Assembly: GCA_046760705.1 (NCBI GenBank) | Contig: JBHIER010000088.1 | Span: 1-9,759, forward strand | Reading direction: 5' to 3' | Length of the DNA stretch: 9,759 nt | Source: JBHIER01 sp046760705 [NCBI: bacterium] | GTDB taxonomy: Bacteria; JBHIER01; G020348925 | Shown here: positions 5,919 to 9,759 of the stretch, one piece after another | How the letters are laid out: each line of letters starts with the position of its first letter | How positions within the stretch are numbered: the stretch's first letter is position 1 | Translations under genes and position numbers: made by a program | The notes under the pieces: generated by a model | Databases searched by the model: none | Told to the model about the DNA's origin: nothing | Seen by the model: the letters and a program-made list of their open reading frames with translations, nothing else

Positions 5919-8900
5919 ATGAAAAGTATGGGCCGTTTTTTTAAAAAAACTTCACTGAAAGGGAGGCTTCAACCCACCCCCCTCGTTCTGTCGATGCTCA
6001 TCTGCCTCCTCACTTCGGGGGGAGCCGCATCAGGTGTCGTCGTCACCCTCCCCGATACAACAGCCCGGACCGGGACGACATTTCGCCTGCCGGTCATAGT
6101 GGATGAGGTGACCGATCAGGGTATCATCGCCTATCAGTTTACCCTGAGCTATCAGGAGGATGTGCTGGAGGCTCTCGGTGTCGAAGTTGAAGGGTACTTA
6201 GGGGGCCAGTGGAACATCGATCCTACAGTCAATACGAACGTGCCGGGTGAAGTGACGGTGGTCCATTATGGAGTTGCCCCCCTCTCCGGAAGCGGTGTTC
6301 TGATCATGCTGGAGCTTGAGGTCTTGTCCAATCCAGGGGATACGACTCAACTCCGTTTCGACTCTTTCGTCTTTAACGATGGTGACCCTCAGGCCGAGAT
6401 CTCCGATCCCGCCGCCATCTTCACCGTCACCTTCACGGGGGTGCCGATACTGTCCGTCTTTCCCGATACCCTCGACTTCGGTGAGTCGGATACGGTCAGA
6501 GCCCTCTATGTCTCAAACGTGGGCGTTGGAACCCTGGACTGGAGTATGAGCGAAGATCCGGAACTGGCTTGGATTACGGATATTCGGCCGGCCACCGGGG
6601 CCGATGATGATACAGTGGCAGTCACCGTATCCCGGCAGGGGATGAGTTCTGGGTCCTACTCAGGATGGGTGCGGGTCCGTTCCAACGGCGGCCACCGGAA
6701 GATCAGGGTGAGCATGACTGTCCCTCAGGAGGTTCTCGTCGTTACCGTCACCATCCCTGATACGTCCCAATACAAAAGCAGGAGGGTAGAACTCCCCGTT
6801 CGGGTGGAGGATGTCACAGGCATGGAGATCATCGCCTACCGGTTCAGCCTCATCTTCGATGAGAGCGTCATCAATGCGGTGGGAGCATCGACGCAGAGCT
6901 CCCTGAGCGCGGGATGGGGAAACCCTACAGTCAACACAGACACCACCGGTCAGATCACGGTGGCTCACTACGGGCCTTCACCTCTGGTGGGTGAGGGGAA
7001 ATTGGTCTCCGTTATCTGCTATGCGGTGGGCAATCCCGGCGATTCGACAGACCTGGCCTTCGGCCGTTTCCTCTTCAATGACGGATATCCCTACGTGGAC
7101 TGCGACACGCCGGCGGCCGTCTTTTCCGTGGATACGGCCGATGTTCCTCTGCTCCTTCTCTCGCCCACTGTCCTGGACTTCGGAAGTACGGAGACGGTGA
7201 AAACGTTCGACATTCTGAATCTCGGTACGGACACACTGACCTGGAGCGTCTTTGAGGATCCCGGGGTGTCGTGGATCACCTCGGTCTCGCCCCTCTCCGG
7301 AGAGGGGGAGGAGACAGTTACGGTGGCGGTGAGCCGCATCGGGCTTGAGGCCGGCCTCTATTCTGCGAAGGTGTCGATCACCTCCAACGGCGGTGATGGA
7401 ACTGTCACCGTCACCCTCTCTGTGCCGGGCGGTGGGCGGCGGGTTCTCGTCTCACTGCCGGATACGACCGCTGCCCTTGAGAGCGAGATCACCATCCCGG
7501 TGCGGGTCAACGATGTCACCCCCTTCGGGATTGTTGGCTTCCAATTCACTCTCAACTTCGATGAGCGCGTCATGGAAGTGGCCGCCGCTCTCGCCGAGGC
7601 GACCCTGTGTGCTCTCTGGGGGCCGCCTGAAGTTGACCTGGCCACACCCGGTCAGGTGACTGTCGGCCACCAGGGGCCACTCCCCCTGGCCGGCCGGGGA
7701 ACGCTGATCGGGTTGAGAGTAAAAGCGGTGGGGGATCCGGAGGACTCCAGCGAACTGACCCTTTCGACCGTCCTGTTTAACGGCGACAGCTCCGTAGCCC
7801 AGTATGAGACCCCGGCCGGGACCTTCAGAATCGAAAGGCCCGATTATCCCCTCCTCTCCGTCTCTGCCACGCTGCTCGATTTTGGTCCGACGGCCGCAGC
7901 GAAAAGCTTCACCATTACGAACCTCGGGACAGGGACGCTCCGATGGAGTGTCTTCGAAAATCCTGAGGTGGATTGGATCACCTCGGTCTTTCCTACGGAC
8001 GGGACAAACCAAGGGACGGTGACGGTCATTGTCAACCGAACAGGCCTCTACCCTGGCCCCTACACCGGAGGGCTGTACGTGGCCTCCAACGGCGGGTACC
8101 GGAACATAGATGTCAGGATGGAGGTCGAGGAGACCGATACGCTGCCGCCATACATGGTCTTCAGCAGCCCCCAGCATGAGGCCATCTCCCTGGCCCGGAA
8201 CGCTCCCATCTACGTCATCGTCGAAGACACTGACTCCGATGTTTCGCTGAACACGGTGTGGGTGGAGGTGGATGCGGATACCATCGTCTCTGAGGGGAAT
8301 GATCGGACAGAGGGTGCAGTCAGCTTCTTTCAGAGAACTCAGGGGGTGGGCCTGGTGTATACTCCGCGGATGTTGTTCGCTCAGGATTATGAGGTGGTGG
8401 TCTCTGTCCGGGCCGAGGATACGGCCCTACCGTCCCATGTTTATGAAGGGGGCTTCTCCTTCACGACCGGTGCTGCTATTGTGGAGGTGACTTCGCGGGC
8501 CACCCTGGCCTCCGAGGGGGGAACGTTGGCCGATACCAGCGGGGTGCTGGTCACTCTACCCCCAGGTGTGCTCAGGGACAGTCTGGCCATCATTATCGGG
8601 ACGGTGACAGATCCTCCTCCCCTTGCCGACACGGTGGCCGCCGTCGGCCGGAGCTTCTTCTTCGGGCCCGACGGTCTGGCCTTCTGCCCTCTGCCCGGCG
8701 TGGGAAGACTTGTCTATACGGAGGAAGACCTGGCGGCAGCCGGCGTTGCGGACCCGTCCGAGTTAATGGTCTTTTGCTTCGACTCTAAGACCGGAGAATG
8801 GGAGCCGAGGCAGGTTTTGAGCATCGATCCGGAGGACAGAACGGTCCTTTTTCAGATCTGCCGCTTCGGATACCTGACACTGGGCGTTGTCCGCACCACT

Positions 8901-9242
8901 TCGGTCGGAGGCGAGTACGGAATCCAGAACAACCCGACCCATTTCTTTTTGAAACCCTGCCGGCCGAACCCCTTCAACTCCTCGACGCATATTCTCTTCG
9001 AAATTCCGGAAGTGCGATGCCCCGTGGGGGTCACGGTCAGCATCTACAACCTCCTCGGGGAGGAGGTCCGAGCTCTTTTTCAGAGGCAACTCTCTCAAGG
9101 CCGGTACGGCTTAATCTGGGATGGTCGCAATAGAAGCGGTCGGGAGATGCCCAGCGGGCTCTACTTTTGCCGGATGTCGGTGGAAGACTCCCAGGGCTCG
9201 GAAATGTTCGTGCAGGCGCGGAAGGTGCTCTTGCTGAGATGA
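5919..9242 (+). CDS. Secreted three-cohesin, three-BACON surface protein with sorting tail
   Basis: This encodes 1107 residues from ATG 5919. Residues 1 to about 38 are a signal peptide (basic n-region, PLVLSMLICLLTSGGAASG). Three cassettes follow: cohesin-like 39-172, 273-404 and 508-638, each opening with (L/I)PDT and containing a (N/G)DG-type turn; each is followed by a BACON-like beta-sandwich at 176-270, 409-503 and 643-737 (LDFG, TLxWSxxExPxxxWIT, SNGG). The LDFG motif repeats every 234 residues. Residues 742-850 are Ig-like (PPYMVFSSPQHEA), 857-990 resemble a ZU5-type domain (GGTLADTSGVLVTLPPGVL), and 1008-1107 are a FlgD-Ig/type IX-like sorting tail (RPNPFNSST, IYNLLGEEV, WDGRNRSG, SGLYFCRM, RKVLLLR). 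It is probably a surface or secreted scaffold or adhesin; BACON domains are often linked to carbohydrate or mucin binding. No catalytic domain is seen. ATG 5928 is an alternative start with better spacing from AGGGTGA. The frame extends back to ATG 5712, but that would overlap the previous gene and hide the signal peptide. Confidence 0.85.
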   Translation: MKSMGRFFKKTSLKGRLQPTPLVLSMLICLLTSGGAASGVVVTLPDTTARTGTTFRLPVIVDEVTDQGIIAYQFTLSYQEDVLEALGVEVEGYLGGQWNIDPTVNTNVPGEVTVVHYGVAPLSGSGVLIMLELEVLSNPGDTTQLRFDSFVFNDGDPQAEISDPAAIFTVTFTGVPILSVFPDTLDFGESDTVRALYVSNVGVGTLDWSMSEDPELAWITDIRPATGADDDTVAVTVSRQGMSSGSYSGWVRVRSNGGHRKIRVSMTVPQEVLVVTVTIPDTSQYKSRRVELPVRVEDVTGMEIIAYRFSLIFDESVINAVGASTQSSLSAGWGNPTVNTDTTGQITVAHYGPSPLVGEGKLVSVICYAVGNPGDSTDLAFGRFLFNDGYPYVDCDTPAAVFSVDTADVPLLLLSPTVLDFGSTETVKTFDILNLGTDTLTWSVFEDPGVSWITSVSPLSGEGEETVTVAVSRIGLEAGLYSAKVSITSNGGDGTVTVTLSVPGGGRRVLVSLPDTTAALESEITIPVRVNDVTPFGIVGFQFTLNFDERVMEVAAALAEATLCALWGPPEVDLATPGQVTVGHQGPLPLAGRGTLIGLRVKAVGDPEDSSELTLSTVLFNGDSSVAQYETPAGTFRIERPDYPLLSVSATLLDFGPTAAAKSFTITNLGTGTLRWSVFENPEVDWITSVFPTDGTNQGTVTVIVNRTGLYPGPYTGGLYVASNGGYRNIDVRMEVEETDTLPPYMVFSSPQHEAISLARNAPIYVIVEDTDSDVSLNTVWVEVDADTIVSEGNDRTEGAVSFFQRTQGVGLVYTPRMLFAQDYEVVVSVRAEDTALPSHVYEGGFSFTTGAAIVEVTSRATLASEGGTLADTSGVLVTLPPGVLRDSLAIIIGTVTDPPPLADTVAAVGRSFFFGPDGLAFCPLPGVGRLVYTEEDLAAAGVADPSELMVFCFDSKTGEWEPRQVLSIDPEDRTVLFQICRFGYLTLGVVRTTSVGGEYGIQNNPTHFFLKPCRPNPFNSSTHILFEIPEVRCPVGVTVSIYNLLGEEVRALFQRQLSQGRYGLIWDGRNRSGREMPSGLYFCRMSVEDSQGSEMFVQARKVLLLR
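5935..5950 (+). other. T7A7 palindromic homopolymer tract just after the start codon
   Basis: A G, seven T, seven A and a C form a perfect 16-base palindrome five to ten codons into the gene, encoding Arg-Phe-Phe-Lys-Lys. Adjacent homopolymers of this length are slippage-prone, and one base gained or lost would frameshift the whole protein. It may simply reflect a basic signal-peptide n-region. Confidence 0.5.
6033..8129 (+). repeat. Three tandem ~702-bp cohesin-BACON cassettes
   Basis: Cassettes cover about 6033-6728, 6735-7427 and 7437-8129. The LDFG motif recurs at a 234-residue spacing both times, and the LPDT/IPDT motif at 235 then 234. Similarity is clear at protein level and weak at DNA level, so the duplications are old. 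Confidence 0.8.
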
Positions 9243-9264
9243 GGACATATGTAGGGGTGATAAC

Positions 9265-9296
9265 CCGGACATGTGCCCTAATGAGTGTCTGTCCGG
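9265..9296 (+). terminator. Weak hairpin downstream of the three-cohesin gene
   Basis: CCGGACA (9265-9271) pairs with TGTCCGG (9290-9296) over an 18-base loop, starting 23 bases after the stop codon. No T-run follows, so intrinsic termination is doubtful. It could be a decayed terminator or chance. Confidence 0.2.
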
Positions 9297-9316
9297 AAAC
9301 GTCTCTTTCCCTGGAG

Positions 9317-9337
9317 ATTCCGAAACAAGTTCGGAAT
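9317..9337 (-). repeat. Dispersed palindromic repeat, copy 4
   Basis: Eight-base stem ATTCCGAA/TTCGGAAT with loop ACAAG, flanked by GAG on the left and GACA on the right. It is the mirror-oriented partner of the copy at 9388-9407: both read GAGATTC, a variable core, then GAATGACA when placed in the same orientation. Confidence 0.65.
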
Positions 9338-9347
9338 GACAGAGGCC

Positions 9348-9377
9348 CACAAAATTGCACAAAATGTCACAAAAGGT
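9348..9377 (+). repeat. Three-unit 10-bp repeat CACAAAANNK
   Basis: CACAAAATTG, CACAAAATGT and CACAAAAGGT follow each other without a gap between the two inverted palindromes. Seven of ten positions are identical in all three units. The role is unknown; it could be a small regulatory-type repeat or chance in an AT-rich patch. Confidence 0.45.
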
Positions 9378-9387
9378 TTGAGGTGTC

Positions 9388-9407
9388 ATTCTGACGAAGG
9401 TCAGAAT
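9388..9407 (+). repeat. Dispersed palindromic repeat, copy 5
   Basis: Eight-base stem ATTCTGAC/GTCAGAAT with loop GAAG, preceded by TGTC and followed by CTC. Together with 9317-9337 it makes an inverted pair about 50 bases apart, similar in layout to REPIN-type pairs. Confidence 0.65.
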
Positions 9408-9512
9408 CTCTAGTGCTCTGGTTCGCAGCTACGGTGACGTATTGTAATGTTTCTCTCAAAATGGCATTGTGTAAAGGTTCTGCATTGAGAATCGGTAGAA
9501 GTCGATCTTTTG

Positions 9513-9523
9513 AAGGAGGTGAT
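9513..9523 (+). promoter_or_regulatory. Near-perfect Shine-Dalgarno site
   Basis: AAGGAGGTGAT matches the complement of the usual 16S rRNA 3' end over 11 bases. GGAGG ends eight bases before GTG 9528, which fixes that start. It is much stronger than the site of the upstream three-cohesin gene and suggests high translation. Confidence 0.8.
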
Positions 9524-9527
9524 TGAG

Positions 9528-9759
9528 GTGAGAAAGAGAAGTCTTTGGAAGTGGTTGGCAACCCTTACAGCTTTCGGCCTCGGGTTAGCGGTTGTCATTC
9601 TGCTGTCGGTGGGGGGGAGAATCGGGGCTCAACAGCGGCAGCCGGAGTTCAACGAAGAGTTGATGAGGATGATGCATCCCGTGGAACTGGCCCGCCAGTT
9701 CGTCACAGATGACAGTTTACCTCAGCAGATTGCCGAATTCAAGTGGAGACTATTTAAGG
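9528..9759 (+). CDS. Exported protein of unknown function, 5' part (runs off the window)
   Basis: Seventy-seven codons are visible from GTG 9528 to the window end, with no stop. Residues 1-34 form a signal peptide: basic n-region (RKRSLWK), a hydrophobic core (about residues 9-28) and likely cleavage at RIGA before QQ. The visible mature part is Gln/Glu and Met rich, then HPVELARQFVTDDSLPQQIAEFKWRLF, probably helical and unlike the beta-sandwich proteins upstream. No family was recognised. It is separated from the preceding gene by 285 bases containing palindromes, so it probably has its own promoter, although no convincing one was found. The single-membrane-anchor alternative cannot be excluded. 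Confidence 0.8.
   Translation, partial: MRKRSLWKWLATLTAFGLGLAVVILLSVGGRIGAQQRQPEFNEELMRMMHPVELARQFVTDDSLPQQIAEFKWRLFK

Noticed and set aside
7452-8177. Minus-strand open frame of 241 codons opposite the third cohesin-BACON cassette
   Set aside because: A shadow of a well-supported plus-strand domain; its product is low in hydrophobic pattern and has no family features.

Overview
The window looks like a piece of a moderately GC-rich genome from the FCB superphylum (Zixibacteria, KSB1, Latescibacteria, Marinimicrobia and relatives). Two reading frames end in the tail typical of that group: an NAPNPFNPST/RPNPFNSST motif, then IYNLLGQEV, WDGR, SGIYFYRL and a final RxMVLLR/RKVLLLR. This is the type IX-like (Por/FlgD-Ig) sorting domain. 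The phylum assignment is inferred from this architecture only. All credible genes lie on the plus strand.

Layout. Positions 1-532 are a left flank with no complete gene: a possible tail of an upstream gene, an 8-bp AGTC repeat array, three short palindromes and a weak promoter-like pair. Positions 533-5854 hold one very large secreted, surface-type protein that is split by a single in-frame TAG at 2765-2767. The N-terminal half has a signal peptide, a Cys-rich module and seven tandem 95-residue Kre9/KNH-like beta-sandwich repeats. The C-terminal half has three cohesin-like domains, carboxypeptidase-regulatory/SdrD-like modules, a dockerin-like pair and the sorting tail. The TAG falls exactly on a Tyr that is present in all six other repeats, and the frame and repeat period continue unchanged after it. 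Positions 5919-9242 hold a second secreted protein: three copies of a 234-residue cohesin plus BACON-like cassette, an Ig-like domain, a ZU5-like domain and a sorting tail. Positions 9243-9527 are an intergenic stretch with an inverted pair of palindromes and a short 10-bp repeat. At 9528 a fourth gene begins, with a signal peptide and a near-perfect Shine-Dalgarno site, and runs off the window.

Working together. The two large proteins are probably exported and displayed or released through the same sorting route. One carries cohesins and a dockerin, the other carries three cohesins, so a scaffold-like interaction between them is a reasonable hypothesis, not shown by the sequence. No enzyme domain, RNA gene, CRISPR array, transposase or integrase was recognised.

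The best leads are the TAG at the conserved Tyr, the Cys pairs that appear and vanish together along the repeat array, an in-frame 42-bp duplication in a sorting tail, and a dispersed palindrome whose flank supplies the start codon of the third gene.
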